A stretch of 53,014 bases of DNA from Polaromonas sp. (GTDB lineage: Bacteria; Pseudomonadota; Gammaproteobacteria; Burkholderiales; Burkholderiaceae_C): positions 1 to 53,014 of the forward strand of contig JAUSDK010000106.1 of the NCBI GenBank assembly GCA_030650875.1, written 5' to 3'. A program made the translations under genes and the position numbers. The notes beneath the pieces are model-generated. The model was not told the origin of the DNA. It did no database searches and saw only the letters and a list, made by a program, of their open reading frames with translations. Below, piece after piece: positions 35,559 to 45,266 of this stretch; within the stretch, counting starts at the first letter, position 1, and the number at the start of each line of letters is the position of its first letter.

Positions 35559-36698
35559 ATGAAACTCCCAGGCAATCTCACAGGCCTCGTCGGCTGGCGC
35601 GGCATGGTCGGTTCGGTCTTGATCGACCGCATGCAGGCCGAAGGCGACTTCGAGCTGATCGAGCCGGTTTTCTTTTCGACCTCCAACGCCGGCGGCAAGG
35701 CCCCTGCGCAGGCGAAGAACGAAACCACGCTGAAGGATGCCTTTGACATCGAAGCACTGAAGAAGTGCGACATCATCATCACCGCGCAGGGTGGCGACTA
35801 CACCTCCGAAGTGTTTCCGAAGCTGCGCGCGGCGGGCTGGACTGGCCACTGGATTGATGCGGCCTCGACCCTGCGCATGAATGACGACGCCGTGATCGTG
35901 CTCGACCCGGTCAACCTGCCCGTCATCAAGAATGCGCTGGCCAAGGGCGGCAACAACTGGGTCGGCGGCAACTGCACCGTCAGCTGCATGCTGATGGGCG
36001 TGGGCGCGCTCTACAAGGCAGGCCTGGTCGAATGGATGACCAGCATGACCTACCAGGCGGCATCGGGTGGCGGCGCGCAGCACATGCGCGAGTTGCTGAA
36101 CCAGTTTGGCACGCTCAACAGCGAAGTCAAGTCGCTGCTGGACGACCCGAAATCGGCCATTTTGGAGATCGACCGCCGCATCCTGGCCAAACAGCAATCC
36201 TTGAGCGCGTCAGAAACTGCCAACTTTGGCGTGCCGCTAGGCGGCAGCCTGATTCCCTGGATCGACAAGGACCTGGGCGACGGCATGAGCAAGGAAGAAT
36301 GGAAAGGCGGCGCAGAAACCAACAAGATTCTGGGCCAGGGCGCGGGCTTCGGCACCGCAGAAACACCGGTTGACGGCTTTTGCGTGCGCATCGGCGCCAT
36401 GCGCTGCCACAGCCAGGCCTTGACCTTCAAGCTCAAGAAAGACGTTCCGCTGGCCGACATCGAAGCCATGATTGCCGGCGACAATGCCTGGGTCAAGGTG
36501 GTTCCCAATACAAGAGAGGCCTCCATCAAGGACCTCACACCGGTCGCCGTGACGGGCACCATGCAGATTCCCGTCGGGCGGCTGCGCAAGCTGGCCATGG
36601 GGCCGGAGTACCTGGGGGCATTCACGGTAGGTGACCAATTGCTCTGGGGCGCCGCTGAACCGCTGCGCCGCATGTTGCGCATACTGCTTGAAGCCTGA
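35559..36698 (+). CDS. asd: Aspartate-semialdehyde dehydrogenase
   Basis: Asd reduces aspartyl phosphate to aspartate semialdehyde, the branch point to Lys/DAP, Thr, Met and Ile. The 379-residue product has the NADP loop [12 protein letters not shown], the [12 protein letters not shown] segment, the catalytic Cys139 in [10 protein letters not shown], and [15 protein letters not shown] with the catalytic His. This is the gram-negative-type enzyme. AAGGG lies nine bases before the ATG. A 247-base leader with a small Thr/Lys-rich ORF separates it from leuB. Confidence 0.96.
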   Translation: MKLPGNLTGLVGWRGMVGSVLIDRMQAEGDFELIEPVFFSTSNAGGKAPAQAKNETTLKDAFDIEALKKCDIIITAQGGDYTSEVFPKLRAAGWTGHWIDAASTLRMNDDAVIVLDPVNLPVIKNALAKGGNNWVGGNCTVSCMLMGVGALYKAGLVEWMTSMTYQAASGGGAQHMRELLNQFGTLNSEVKSLLDDPKSAILEIDRRILAKQQSLSASETANFGVPLGGSLIPWIDKDLGDGMSKEEWKGGAETNKILGQGAGFGTAETPVDGFCVRIGAMRCHSQALTFKLKKDVPLADIEAMIAGDNAWVKVVPNTREASIKDLTPVAVTGTMQIPVGRLRKLAMGPEYLGAFTVGDQLLWGAAEPLRRMLRILLEA

Positions 36699-36755
36699 AA
36701 CGTCCCGCCTTTTGAGCCATGGCCAGATAGAGGATATTTTCAATCACCGGGCACC

Positions 36756-36779
36756 AGCCGTTGTCATGAGACAACGGCT
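36756..36779 (+). terminator. Strong hairpin after asd
   Basis: AGCCGTTGTC, loop ATGA, GACAACGGCT forms a perfect 10-bp stem in the 195-base gap between asd and fimV. The following bases GAAACTT are not a T-run, so it may be a rho-aided terminator or an mRNA 3' end stabiliser. Confidence 0.5.
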
Positions 36780-36893
36780 GAAACTTGTAAGCCGATGTTA
36801 AGCTGTTGTGTCAAAACTTAAGTGGAGTCTGAGCTTGTCAGTCCAATGCCATGGTGTTAACGTTGATTTTCGAAAATTCCTATCGAGGTTGTT

Positions 36894-39503
36894 GTGCGAC
36901 CAAGCAGACTAAAGTTATCGCCAGACATGGCACCTAAAGTTCGAAAACACCCCGCCAAGCAGAGCGCTCGCTGGCGTGTGGGCGTTCTTGCGAGTGCCAT
37001 GGCCTTGCTGGGAAGCCTGGCCAGTCTTGATGCCCACGCGTTGGCCCTTGGCCGGATCACCGTTCAGTCGGCGCTGGGTGAACCCTTGCGCGCAGAAATA
37101 GACATCGCCGAGATCACCTCGGATGAAGCATCCAGCCTCACGGTGGGTGCGGCGGCAGCCGACCGTTTCAAGGCAGCAGGCCTTGAATACAGCGCGGTGA
37201 TGGCAAGCCTCCAAGTCAGTTTGCAGCGCCGCGCTGACGGCAGAGCTTACTTGCGCTTGAGCAGCAATCGCCCCGTGACCGAGCCCTTCGTAGACCTGAT
37301 TCTCGAGGCAAACTGGTCTTCTGGCCGCATTACCCGAGACTACGCCCTGCTGTTTGACCCGCCCGGCACGGGCTACCGCAGCCCAGGTGCAACAGTAGCC
37401 CCCACCGCACCTGTTTTGTCCCGGCCTCCAGCGCCCAACGCGGCGCCGGCAGCCCGTGAAATTGCATCGCAACCCTATGCCCGCCCTGCCGTCCGGCAGG
37501 CGCCGGCGGCGCCCAAGGCACCCGCCCCCCAGCAAGCCGGCCCGGCTGAAAAAGCGCCGGTCAACAGCCCGCTAACCGTCAAAGCGGGAGACACGGCAGG
37601 GCGAATCGCCGCCCAGACCAAGCCCTCAAGCGTGTCGCTGGACCAGATGCTGGTGGCCCTGCTCAGAAGCAACCCCGGTGCGTTCATAGACGGCAATGTC
37701 AACCGGATCAAGGCGGGTGCTGTGCTCGAGGTCCCGAGTGCAGAAGCCGCCCGCGCCACGCCCCCTGGCGAGGCCACCCAAATCATCGTGGCGCAAAGCA
37801 CGGACTTCAACGCCTTTCGCCGAAAACTCGCGCAAAGCGCGCCGAGCACACAGATCACCGGCGCCGATCGTCAGGACGCGGGTAAGCTGCAGGCCAAGGT
37901 CGAAGACCGGGCGCCAGCCAATGTCACACCCGACAAGCTGACGCTCTCCAAAGGCGCGGTTCAAGGCAAGCCCGCCGCGACGGCCGAAGACAAGATTGCG
38001 AAAGACAAGCAGGCTCAAGATACGTCAACCCGCACAGCAGAACTGTCCAAAAACATCAGCGATCTGAATAAGTTGGCCGCCGCCCCTTCGGTCCCGCCGA
38101 TCGCAGCGCCGGACAACAGTGGCGCCAAGGTGCCCGACGCGGCCGCTTCTGCACCACTGACTTCCGTGGGGATCACCGGGCCAGCCCAGGCGAGCAGCAG
38201 CGATGCAGCCGCTCCTGCCGTGGCAGCGCAGCCCGCTGCCGCGCCGGCTTCAGCGCCAGCAGCCGTGACGATAAAGCCAGCAGTCGCGGCCGCACCGCCT
38301 CCCGCTGAGCCAAGCCTGATCGACGACTTGCTCGCTAACCCGCTGACACTGCCGCTGGCAGGGGGGTTGCTGGCGCTATTGGCTGGACTTGGCCTTTACC
38401 GCTACCGCCAGCGCAACAAAGGCGCACAGGTAGACAGCTCGTTCATGGAAAGCCGGCTGCAACACGACTCTTTCTTTGGCGCCAGTGGCGGCCAGCGTGT
38501 GGATACCAGGGACGGTAAAGGCACGGGCTCATCCGTGATGTATTCCCCCAGCCAGCTTGATGCGGGCGGCGATGTCGACCCGGTGGCGGAAGCCGATGTG
38601 TACCTGGCGTATGGTCGCGACCTGCAGGCGGAAGAAATTCTCAAGGAAGCCCTGCGCATCACCCCGATGCGTGTAGCCATTCACAGCAAGCTGCTGGAAA
38701 TTTATGCCAAACGGCATGACAGCAAGGCTTTTGACAGCGTCGCCATCGACGCTTTTAACCTCACGAAGGGCTTCGGGCCCGAATGGGCCTATATCGCCGA
38801 GATGGGCCGCGAGATTGATCCCGCCAATCCGGTCTATCAACCCGGCGGACAGCCTGCCTCCGACAGCGTCGCCGCAATACCGGGGCCGTCTCCATCCGCG
38901 CAGGATAGTCTACCGGTGCCTAAGCCGGTGGTCGACGTCGACCTGGACCTGGACCTGGATTTTTCACTTGATGACTCACCCGGGGTAGACGCTCCCGCAG
39001 CGCCTTTAGCGCAATCAACCAGCGTTCAAACGTTCGCGCCCGAGCCTGCGGTGGCGGCTGTGCCTGAATTGAAGACGAACGATCTGGACCTCGATTTCGG
39101 CCATGCCATGACGGCGCCGTCCGCAGTATCCAGCGCTGCCGCGGCTGTACCGCCCGATGACGCACACTCTTTCGACATCGATTTCCCATCCAACAGCCTG
39201 GATTTCACGACCGAGCCCCTCGCCGTACTGGAACCTGTGAAACCCGCGAAGGCCGCCGACAGCGATATGCTGGAGTTTGACCTCGACGCATTGTCTCTGG
39301 ATTTCGGGCCTTCCGTCGAGCCAGCCACAGAGGGCTTGACGATGACAGCAGACAATCCGCTTGAGACCAAGTTCTTGCTGGCAGAGGAGTTCCACACCTT
39401 GGGTGATGCCGAGGGTGCCAGAGCGTTGGCCGAAGAAGTGGTGGCGCAAGCCAAGGGTCCCTTGAGAGTCAAAGCACAGGCTTTTCTCAACGCACTGTCA
39501 TGA
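36894..39503 (+). CDS. fimV: FimV/HubP-family polar landmark protein
   Basis: FimV is an inner-membrane, peptidoglycan-binding protein that organises the cell pole for type IV pili and related functions. The 869-residue product has an N-terminal export signal (about residues 27-52), the FimV N-domain (LGRITVQSALGEPLRAEIDI), a LysM domain (about 225-282), a long Ala/Pro linker, a membrane helix (about 485-506) and a cytoplasmic part. That part has a TPR-like helix pair (564-616), repeated acidic DLDLDF-type motifs, and the C-terminal FimV domain (last 50 residues). GTG 36894 is used; ATG 36927 is an alternative. It precedes truA, the usual order in Burkholderiales. Confidence 0.92.
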   Translation: MRPSRLKLSPDMAPKVRKHPAKQSARWRVGVLASAMALLGSLASLDAHALALGRITVQSALGEPLRAEIDIAEITSDEASSLTVGAAAADRFKAAGLEYSAVMASLQVSLQRRADGRAYLRLSSNRPVTEPFVDLILEANWSSGRITRDYALLFDPPGTGYRSPGATVAPTAPVLSRPPAPNAAPAAREIASQPYARPAVRQAPAAPKAPAPQQAGPAEKAPVNSPLTVKAGDTAGRIAAQTKPSSVSLDQMLVALLRSNPGAFIDGNVNRIKAGAVLEVPSAEAARATPPGEATQIIVAQSTDFNAFRRKLAQSAPSTQITGADRQDAGKLQAKVEDRAPANVTPDKLTLSKGAVQGKPAATAEDKIAKDKQAQDTSTRTAELSKNISDLNKLAAAPSVPPIAAPDNSGAKVPDAAASAPLTSVGITGPAQASSSDAAAPAVAAQPAAAPASAPAAVTIKPAVAAAPPPAEPSLIDDLLANPLTLPLAGGLLALLAGLGLYRYRQRNKGAQVDSSFMESRLQHDSFFGASGGQRVDTRDGKGTGSSVMYSPSQLDAGGDVDPVAEADVYLAYGRDLQAEEILKEALRITPMRVAIHSKLLEIYAKRHDSKAFDSVAIDAFNLTKGFGPEWAYIAEMGREIDPANPVYQPGGQPASDSVAAIPGPSPSAQDSLPVPKPVVDVDLDLDLDFSLDDSPGVDAPAAPLAQSTSVQTFAPEPAVAAVPELKTNDLDLDFGHAMTAPSAVSSAAAAVPPDDAHSFDIDFPSNSLDFTTEPLAVLEPVKPAKAADSDMLEFDLDALSLDFGPSVEPATEGLTMTADNPLETKFLLAEEFHTLGDAEGARALAEEVVAQAKGPLRVKAQAFLNALS

Positions 39504-39548
39504 GCATTGTCTGAAGGCCTTCCGTTTTCCCCTGCGGGGGGGGTGTCC

Positions 39549-40331
39549 GTGAGAATTGCGCTGGGCATCAGCTACAGCGGGAGTAACTACGAAGGCTGGC
39601 AAAGCCAGCTCTCGCGCAACACGGTCCAGGACAAGCTCGAGCTGGCACTGACCCGGTTTGCAGTCCAGCCCATACGCGTGATGTGCGCGGGAAGAACCGA
39701 CGCAGGCGTGCATGCGCTGATGCAGGTAGCGCATTTTGATACCCCTGTACACCGTGAAGCAGCGTCCTGGGTGCGCGGAACCAATGCCTTTTTGCCAGAC
39801 GATATTGCGGTGCAGTGGGCGCGGCATGTGCCGGATACTTTCCATTCCCGTGGCAGCGCCATTGCGCGCCGCTATGCCTATGTGGTGCTGGAATCCCCGG
39901 TTCGCCCCAGCGTGGAAGCCAAACGCGTGGGCTGGGTCTACCGCCCCCTTGATGGCGCTGCCATGCAGGCGGCCATCGCGCATTTGATGGGCGAACACGA
40001 CTTCAGCTCGTTCAGGGCGGCCCAGTGCCAGGCCAAATCGCCAGTCAAGACCATCAGCCGGATTGAAATTTCGCAGCGCGCCGGCTACTGGCGCTTCGAG
40101 TTTGAAGCCAACGCTTTTTTGCACCACATGATCCGCAACATCATGGGCTGCCTGCTGGCGATTGGCCAGGGACGCTATCCGCCCGACTGGCTGGCCGAGG
40201 TGGTTGCCGCGCGCAATCGCAAGGTGGCCGCCCCCACGTTTTCCCCAGACGGCCTGTATTTTTTGGGTCCTGTCTACGAAGACCACCACGGCTTGCCGGA
40301 CCGCACGCCCGCTTATGATTGGCTGCCATGA
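39549..40331 (+). CDS. truA: tRNA pseudouridine(38-40) synthase TruA
   Basis: TruA makes pseudouridine at positions 38-40 of the tRNA anticodon arm. From GTG 39549 the product has 260 residues and starts with the family text RIALGISYSGSNYEGWQSQ. The catalytic Asp is in AGRTDAGVHA, and later come FSSFRAAQCQAKSPVKTI and FEANAFLHHMIRNIMG. GTG 39543 and TTG 39507 are in frame, but TruA proteins begin at this point. The ribosome-binding site would be the G-run, which can pair with CCCC just before it (39529-39539). Confidence 0.94.
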   Translation: MRIALGISYSGSNYEGWQSQLSRNTVQDKLELALTRFAVQPIRVMCAGRTDAGVHALMQVAHFDTPVHREAASWVRGTNAFLPDDIAVQWARHVPDTFHSRGSAIARRYAYVVLESPVRPSVEAKRVGWVYRPLDGAAMQAAIAHLMGEHDFSSFRAAQCQAKSPVKTISRIEISQRAGYWRFEFEANAFLHHMIRNIMGCLLAIGQGRYPPDWLAEVVAARNRKVAAPTFSPDGLYFLGPVYEDHHGLPDRTPAYDWLP

Positions 40332-40339
40332 CACATGTA

Positions 40340-40402
40340 GCCCCCACGCTCCCCGCTTCGCGTGGTTCGCTGCCCCCCGAGGGGGCCGCTGCCCTTGCAG
40401 GG
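40340..40402 (+). repeat. GC-rich intergenic repeat between truA and trpF
   Basis: GCCCCCACGCTCCCCGCTTC is followed by GCTGCCCCCCGAGGGGGCCG, a near-palindrome. The whole gap to trpF (40332-40557) is GC-rich and without a gene; other GC-rich inverted stretches follow up to 40510. Similar cores occur at 23462, 46833 and 50656. Confidence 0.6.
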
Positions 40403-40557
40403 CACCACGCTGCCAGAGCCGGCGCATCTGAAGGCTGTCCAAGCCCGCGCAGGCGGACTTGGAGCCGCAGCCTTCGGCCTGCGGTCCGGCGAAGCCGGTT
40501 CCACGGCCCCGGCTGGAAAAAAGAGCACATGTGCTGTGCTCCACCCGAGGCTGGCCT

Positions 40558-41271
40558 ATGACCGCTTTTCCATATACCCGAACCCGCATCAAGATCTGCG
40601 GCCTCACCCGCGAAGAGGACGTGGACGCCGCCGTGGCGGCCGGTGTCGATGCCGTGGGCTTTGTCATGTACGCGCCCAGTCCGCGCAGCGTCAGCGCTGA
40701 ACGCGCCGCCGAATTGGCCCGCCGCCTGCCGCCCTTTGTGACGCCGGTCCTGCTTTTCGTGAATGCATCAGCTACTGAAATAAGAGCTGTTTGCAGCCGT
40801 ATACCAACGGCTCTGGTCCAATTTCATGGTGATGAGTCGCCCGGGGACTGCCTGGAGGTGGGCCGGCCGTTCCTGCGCGCCGCACGCATTCCGCTGGACG
40901 AACACCCCAGCGCAGGCGGCCTGCGGTTCGATCTCGTAAAATACGCCAAAGACTTCAAAGCCGCCCAGGCCATTCTCCTTGACGCCCATGTCGAGGGCTA
41001 TGGTGGCGGCGGAAAAACATTCAATTGGTCACTTCTTCCTCCAAGCGTCAACGCTCACCTCGTTTTGTCTGGTGGGTTGACGCCTGCAAACGTGACCGAT
41101 GGCATATTGCAAGTCAGGCCGCGTTGCACCACGCTGGCCGTTGATGTGAGCTCGGGTGTCGAGATTTCAAAAGGAATCAAGAGCCTTGAGAGAATCAACC
41201 AATTTGTCGCAGCCGTTCGCGCTGCAGACGATCAACTTGTGAAAAATTATGTACAACTACCAGCAGCCTGA
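40558..41271 (+). CDS. trpF: Phosphoribosylanthranilate isomerase
   Basis: TrpF isomerises phosphoribosylanthranilate in tryptophan synthesis. The 237-residue TIM barrel has the catalytic Cys in [38 protein letters not shown], and the catalytic Asp region [19 protein letters not shown] with [13 protein letters not shown] 40558 is chosen; the open frame upstream is GC-rich repeat. Bases 40767-40816 are AT-rich and match a dispersed repeat. The gene overlaps trpB by 23 bases. Confidence 0.95.
   Translation: MTAFPYTRTRIKICGLTREEDVDAAVAAGVDAVGFVMYAPSPRSVSAERAAELARRLPPFVTPVLLFVNASATEIRAVCSRIPTALVQFHGDESPGDCLEVGRPFLRAARIPLDEHPSAGGLRFDLVKYAKDFKAAQAILLDAHVEGYGGGGKTFNWSLLPPSVNAHLVLSGGLTPANVTDGILQVRPRCTTLAVDVSSGVEISKGIKSLERINQFVAAVRAADDQLVKNYVQLPAA
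40767..40816 (+). repeat. Small dispersed repeat, copy F, inside trpF
   Basis: ATCAGCTACTGAAATAAGAG is followed by CTGTTTGCAGC and an inverted GCCGTATACCAACGGC. It codes [19 protein letters not shown] of trpF. GCTAC, AAATAA and AGCTG are shared with the other copies, and the codon use here is clearly unlike the rest of the gene. Confidence 0.42.
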
Positions 41272-42517
41272 CCTCTCAGGCCATTTCGGCATTTACGGCG
41301 GCAGTTTCGTTTCGGAAACGCTGACCCACGCACTCACTGAACTCAAGGCTGCCTACGCCAAATACCAGCATGATCCGGAGTTCCTCGCAGAATTCCACTA
41401 CGAGTTGAAGCATTTCGTGGGCCGCCCTTCGCCCGTCTACCACGCGGCGCGCATGAGCCGCGAACAAGGTGGTGCGCAAATCTACCTCAAGCGCGAAGAC
41501 CTCAACCACACCGGTGCACACAAGATCAACAACACCATCGGCCAGGCCATGCTGGCGCGCCGCATGGGCAAGCAGCGCATCATCGCCGAAACCGGCGCCG
41601 GCCAGCACGGCGTGGCAACGGCCACCATCTGCGCGCGCTACGGGCTTGAATGCGTGGTCTACATGGGCAGCGAGGACGTCAAGCGCCAAAGCCCCAATGT
41701 CTACCGCATGAAGCTGCTGGGCGCCACCGTGGTGCCGGTCGAAAGCGGCAGCAAGACGCTGAAAGACGCGCTCAACGAAGCCATGCGCGACTGGGTTGCC
41801 AACGTGGACAACACCTTCTACATCATCGGCACCGTCGCCGGGCCGCACCCCTACCCCATGATGGTGCGCGACTTCCAGAGCGTCATTGGCACCGAATGCC
41901 TGAGCCAGATGCCCGAGATGAACGACGGCAAGCAACCCGACGCCGTCGTCGCCTGCGTGGGCGGCGGCAGCAATGCCATGGGCATTTTTTACCCCTACAT
42001 CACCCATGAGCAGACCCGCCTGATTGGCGTGGAAGCCGCCGGCGAGGGCATGGACAGCGGCAGGCACTCGGCGTCGCTGCAGCGCGGCCTGCCCGGCGTG
42101 CTGCACGGCAACCGCACCTATGTGTTGCAGAACGAGGATGGCCAGGTTACCGAAACCCACAGCATCAGCGCCGGCCTGGACTACCCGGGCGTGGGCCCCG
42201 AGCATGCATTCCTGAAAGACATCGGACGCGCCGAATATGTCGGCATCACCGACACCGAAGCGCTGTCAGCCTTTCACTACCTGTGCCGCACCGAAGGCAT
42301 CATTCCGGCGCTGGAGTCGGCCCACGCGGTGGCCTACGCCATGAAGCTGGCCAAAACCATGCGCACCGATCAGAGCATTCTGGTCAACCTTTCAGGCCGC
42401 GGCGACAAGGACATCGGCACCGTGGCCGACCTGTCGAACGCCGACTTTTACTGCCGCCCCTCGTGCCACGGCCAGAGCATCAAAGGCAGCGCGCAAGTCG
42501 TGGAGTTCAAGCCATGA
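41249..42517 (+). CDS. trpB: Tryptophan synthase beta chain
   Basis: TrpB joins indole and serine with PLP. The 422-residue product has the PLP lysine at about residue 92 in [27 protein letters not shown], the phosphate loop VGGGSNAMG, and the SGRGDKD C-terminal segment. A tail of about 25 residues after that, ending [12 protein letters not shown], extends past the typical end. Its ATG lies inside trpF, and its stop overlaps trpA (ATGA), so the three genes are tightly coupled. Confidence 0.97.
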   Translation: MYNYQQPDLSGHFGIYGGSFVSETLTHALTELKAAYAKYQHDPEFLAEFHYELKHFVGRPSPVYHAARMSREQGGAQIYLKREDLNHTGAHKINNTIGQAMLARRMGKQRIIAETGAGQHGVATATICARYGLECVVYMGSEDVKRQSPNVYRMKLLGATVVPVESGSKTLKDALNEAMRDWVANVDNTFYIIGTVAGPHPYPMMVRDFQSVIGTECLSQMPEMNDGKQPDAVVACVGGGSNAMGIFYPYITHEQTRLIGVEAAGEGMDSGRHSASLQRGLPGVLHGNRTYVLQNEDGQVTETHSISAGLDYPGVGPEHAFLKDIGRAEYVGITDTEALSAFHYLCRTEGIIPALESAHAVAYAMKLAKTMRTDQSILVNLSGRGDKDIGTVADLSNADFYCRPSCHGQSIKGSAQVVEFKP

Positions 42518-43332
42518 GCCGCATCACACCCACCCTGGACGCGCTGCTGTCCCAAGGCCGCAAAGCCCTGATTCCTTACGTCACTGCGGGCTTCCCATAT
42601 GCCGACATCACGCCCGAGTTGATGCACGCCATGGTGGCGGGCGGCGCCGACGTGATCGAGCTGGGCGTGCCATTTTCCGACCCCAGTGCCGACGGCCCGG
42701 TGATCCAGAAGGCCGGCGAAAAGGCACTGGCCCAAGGCGTCGGCCTGCTCCAGGTGCTGGAGATGGTGCGCGCATTCCGCACCCGGGACAACACCACGCC
42801 CGTGGTGCTGATGGGCTACGCCAACCCGGTCGAGCGCTATGACCTCAAGCATGGCACAGGCACGACCGAAAGCGCCTTTATCCGCGACGCCGCCGAGGCC
42901 GGTGTGGACGGCATGCTGATCGTGGACTACCCGCCCGAAGAATGCGTGGAATTCGCGGCCAGGCTGCGTGCCCATGGCATGGACCTGATCTTTTTGCTGG
43001 CCCCCACGAGTACCGACGAGCGCATGGCGCAAGTCGCCGAGGTTGCCAGCGGCTACGTCTACTATGTGTCGCTCAAGGGCGTCACCGGCTCCGGCGCGCT
43101 GGACGTGGACGCCGTGGAAGCCATGCTGCCGCGCATTCGCCGGCATGTGCGCGTTCCCGTGGGCGTGGGCTTTGGCATTCGTGATGCCGCCACAGCCAAA
43201 GCCATCAGCAAGGTGGCGGACGCCGTGGTCATTGGCAGCAAGATCATCCAGTTGATTGAAGACCAGCCACGTGACAAAGTGGCAGCCGTTGCCCGTGACT
43301 TTTTGAAAGAAATTCGCACCGCGCTGGGCTGA
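42514..43332 (+). CDS. trpA: Tryptophan synthase alpha chain
   Basis: TrpA cleaves indole-3-glycerol phosphate to indole, which is passed to TrpB. The 272-residue TIM barrel has the catalytic Glu and Asp in [19 protein letters not shown] and IVDYPPEE, then [11 protein letters not shown] and the phosphate loops [11 protein letters not shown] and [12 protein letters not shown]. It overlaps trpB by four bases and precedes accD by 97. Confidence 0.97.
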   Translation: MSRITPTLDALLSQGRKALIPYVTAGFPYADITPELMHAMVAGGADVIELGVPFSDPSADGPVIQKAGEKALAQGVGLLQVLEMVRAFRTRDNTTPVVLMGYANPVERYDLKHGTGTTESAFIRDAAEAGVDGMLIVDYPPEECVEFAARLRAHGMDLIFLLAPTSTDERMAQVAEVASGYVYYVSLKGVTGSGALDVDAVEAMLPRIRRHVRVPVGVGFGIRDAATAKAISKVADAVVIGSKIIQLIEDQPRDKVAAVARDFLKEIRTALG

Positions 43333-43429
43333 CCTTTGAACCTTTGAACCACCGAAGCCAGCGCACCCTTGCGCTTTTCGACTTGCGCCTGCAGCTTTCA
43401 TGCGGCACCACACAACAAGGACTGACACC

Positions 43430-44302
43430 ATGTCTTGGTTAGAAAAACTCCTCCCCCCCAAAATCAGCCCCACTGACCCGACCGAGCGCCGTAGCGTACC
43501 GGAAGGCCTGTGGATCAAGTGCCCCAGCTGCGAAGCAGTCCTCTACAAAACCGACCTGGAAAAAAACCAGAATGTCTGCCCGCAGTGCAGCCACCACCAC
43601 CGCATTGGGGCGCGCGCCCGGCTGGACGCCTTCCTGGATGCCGAAGGCCGCTATGAGCTGGGCCAGGAAGTGCTTCCTGTTGACGCCCTCAAGTTCAAGG
43701 ACAGCCGAAAATACCCCGAGCGCCTCAAAGAAGCAATGGAAAACACCGGCGAGACCGATGCGCTGGTCGTGATGGGCGGTGCGGTGCACAGCATCGGCGT
43801 GGTCGTGGCCTGCTTTGAATTCGACTTCATGGGCGGTAGCATGGGCAGCGTGGTGGGCGAGCGCTTTGTGCGCGGCGTACATGCCGCCATTGAACAAAAA
43901 GTCCCCTTCATCTGCTTCACCGCCACCGGAGGCGCGCGCATGCAGGAAGGCCTGTTGAGCCTGATGCAAATGGCCAAAACCAACGCATCACTGACCCGCC
44001 TGGCTAAAAAAGGCTTGCCTTACATCAGCGTATTGACCGACCCGACGATGGGTGGCGTGAGCGCAGGCTTTGCCTTTGTCGGTGACATCGTGATTGCCGA
44101 ACCCAAGGCCCTGATCGGCTTCGCCGGCCCGCGCGTCATTGAATCGACGGTGCGCGTCACGCTGCCGCCGGGCTTTCAACGTGCCGAGTTTCTGCAAACA
44201 AAGGGCGCGATTGACTTCATCTGCGACCGCAGGGAACTGCGCAAGACGGTGGCAAGTTCACTGGCCATGCTGCTCAAACAACCGGCAGACGCGGTCAGCT
44301 AA
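43430..44302 (+). CDS. accD: Acetyl-CoA carboxylase carboxyltransferase subunit beta
   Basis: AccD with AccA moves the carboxyl group from biotin to acetyl-CoA, the first step of fatty acid synthesis. The 290-residue protein has the zinc ribbon Cys31-x2-Cys34 and Cys50-x2-Cys53 (KCPSC, VCPQC), then the crotonase-type core: [50 protein letters not shown] and [14 protein letters not shown] 43430 follows AAGGA. trpA-accD is the usual order, but folC is not found after it. Confidence 0.97.
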   Translation: MSWLEKLLPPKISPTDPTERRSVPEGLWIKCPSCEAVLYKTDLEKNQNVCPQCSHHHRIGARARLDAFLDAEGRYELGQEVLPVDALKFKDSRKYPERLKEAMENTGETDALVVMGGAVHSIGVVVACFEFDFMGGSMGSVVGERFVRGVHAAIEQKVPFICFTATGGARMQEGLLSLMQMAKTNASLTRLAKKGLPYISVLTDPTMGGVSAGFAFVGDIVIAEPKALIGFAGPRVIESTVRVTLPPGFQRAEFLQTKGAIDFICDRRELRKTVASSLAMLLKQPADAVS

Positions 44303-44434
44303 GCCCCCCCCTGAAAACCATCCTCGCGCGCACCGAATAGCCCCTACGGCTCCGGCATGTTTGACGGGCGCAAGCGGTGCGCATCAAAACAAGCGCGGGA
44401 TGATGCTATTGGATGCAACTTAGAGCCCGATGCC

Positions 44435-45094
44435 ATGCCTGAAGCACTGACACTGACGTCCCTCCCCCTGTTTCCGCTGGGCACGGTGCTGTATCCCGGC
44501 GGACTGCTGCCGTTGCAGATTTTTGAAGTCCGCTACCTGGACATGATTGGAAAGTGCTACAAGGCTGGTGCGCCTTTTGGCGTGGTCACGTTGACAGAGG
44601 GCGCGGAGGTACAGCAGCGTGGTGATTCGGGCGCCAGCGGGGGTGGTTTTGCACGCGAGGCCTTCAGCAGCATCGGTACGCTGGCACGCATCACCGAGTT
44701 TTCGGTGCCGCAGCCTGGCCTGATGGTGATCCGTTGCCTGGGGATACAGCGCTTTGAAATTACCCGGCGGGAAAAACTCAAACACGGCCTCTGGATTGCG
44801 GATGTGACGCGGCTGGAGGACGACCAGTCGGTCAAGATTCCGGACGACTTGCAGAGCACCGCAACTGCGCTGGCCAAGCTGATCCAAAGCCTGAAAGCGC
44901 GCGATGTACCCGCCGGACAAATGCCGATGCTGCCGCCCTACCAACTGGACGACTGCGGCTGGGTCGCCAATCGCTGGTGCGAATTGCTACCAATCCCCAC
45001 GGCGCTCAAACAACGCCTGATGATGCTGGACAACCCCTTGCTGAGACTGGAACTGGTCGGCGATATTCTGGAGCGTACCGGTATTGGCCTCTGA
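44435..45094 (+). CDS. LON-peptidase substrate-binding (LON N-domain) protein
   Basis: A stand-alone LON substrate-binding domain of 219 residues without ATPase or protease domains. The start MPEALTLTSLPLFPLGTVLY, then PGGLLPLQIFEVRYLDMIGK, GVVTLTEGAEV and GTLARITEF match the PUA-like LON N-terminal domain. Stand-alone forms are common in proteobacteria; their role is not known. It sits between accD and lysS with 132 bases upstream. Confidence 0.88.
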   Translation: MPEALTLTSLPLFPLGTVLYPGGLLPLQIFEVRYLDMIGKCYKAGAPFGVVTLTEGAEVQQRGDSGASGGGFAREAFSSIGTLARITEFSVPQPGLMVIRCLGIQRFEITRREKLKHGLWIADVTRLEDDQSVKIPDDLQSTATALAKLIQSLKARDVPAGQMPMLPPYQLDDCGWVANRWCELLPIPTALKQRLMMLDNPLLRLELVGDILERTGIGL

Positions 45095-45266
45095 AATTCC
45101 AGTGACGGCGCCCCTGTATTGCAGGCAAATACGCCTTTCAGGCCCCTCGGCAGGCAAAACGGCCGCTTAAAAACCTAAAATCATGGATTCGGTGCCCAGT
45201 ACCCCCTATTTTTCGGGGCCGCAGCGCCCGCTCCTTTTTGCCTTTTTTTTCCGGAACCCCGACCCT

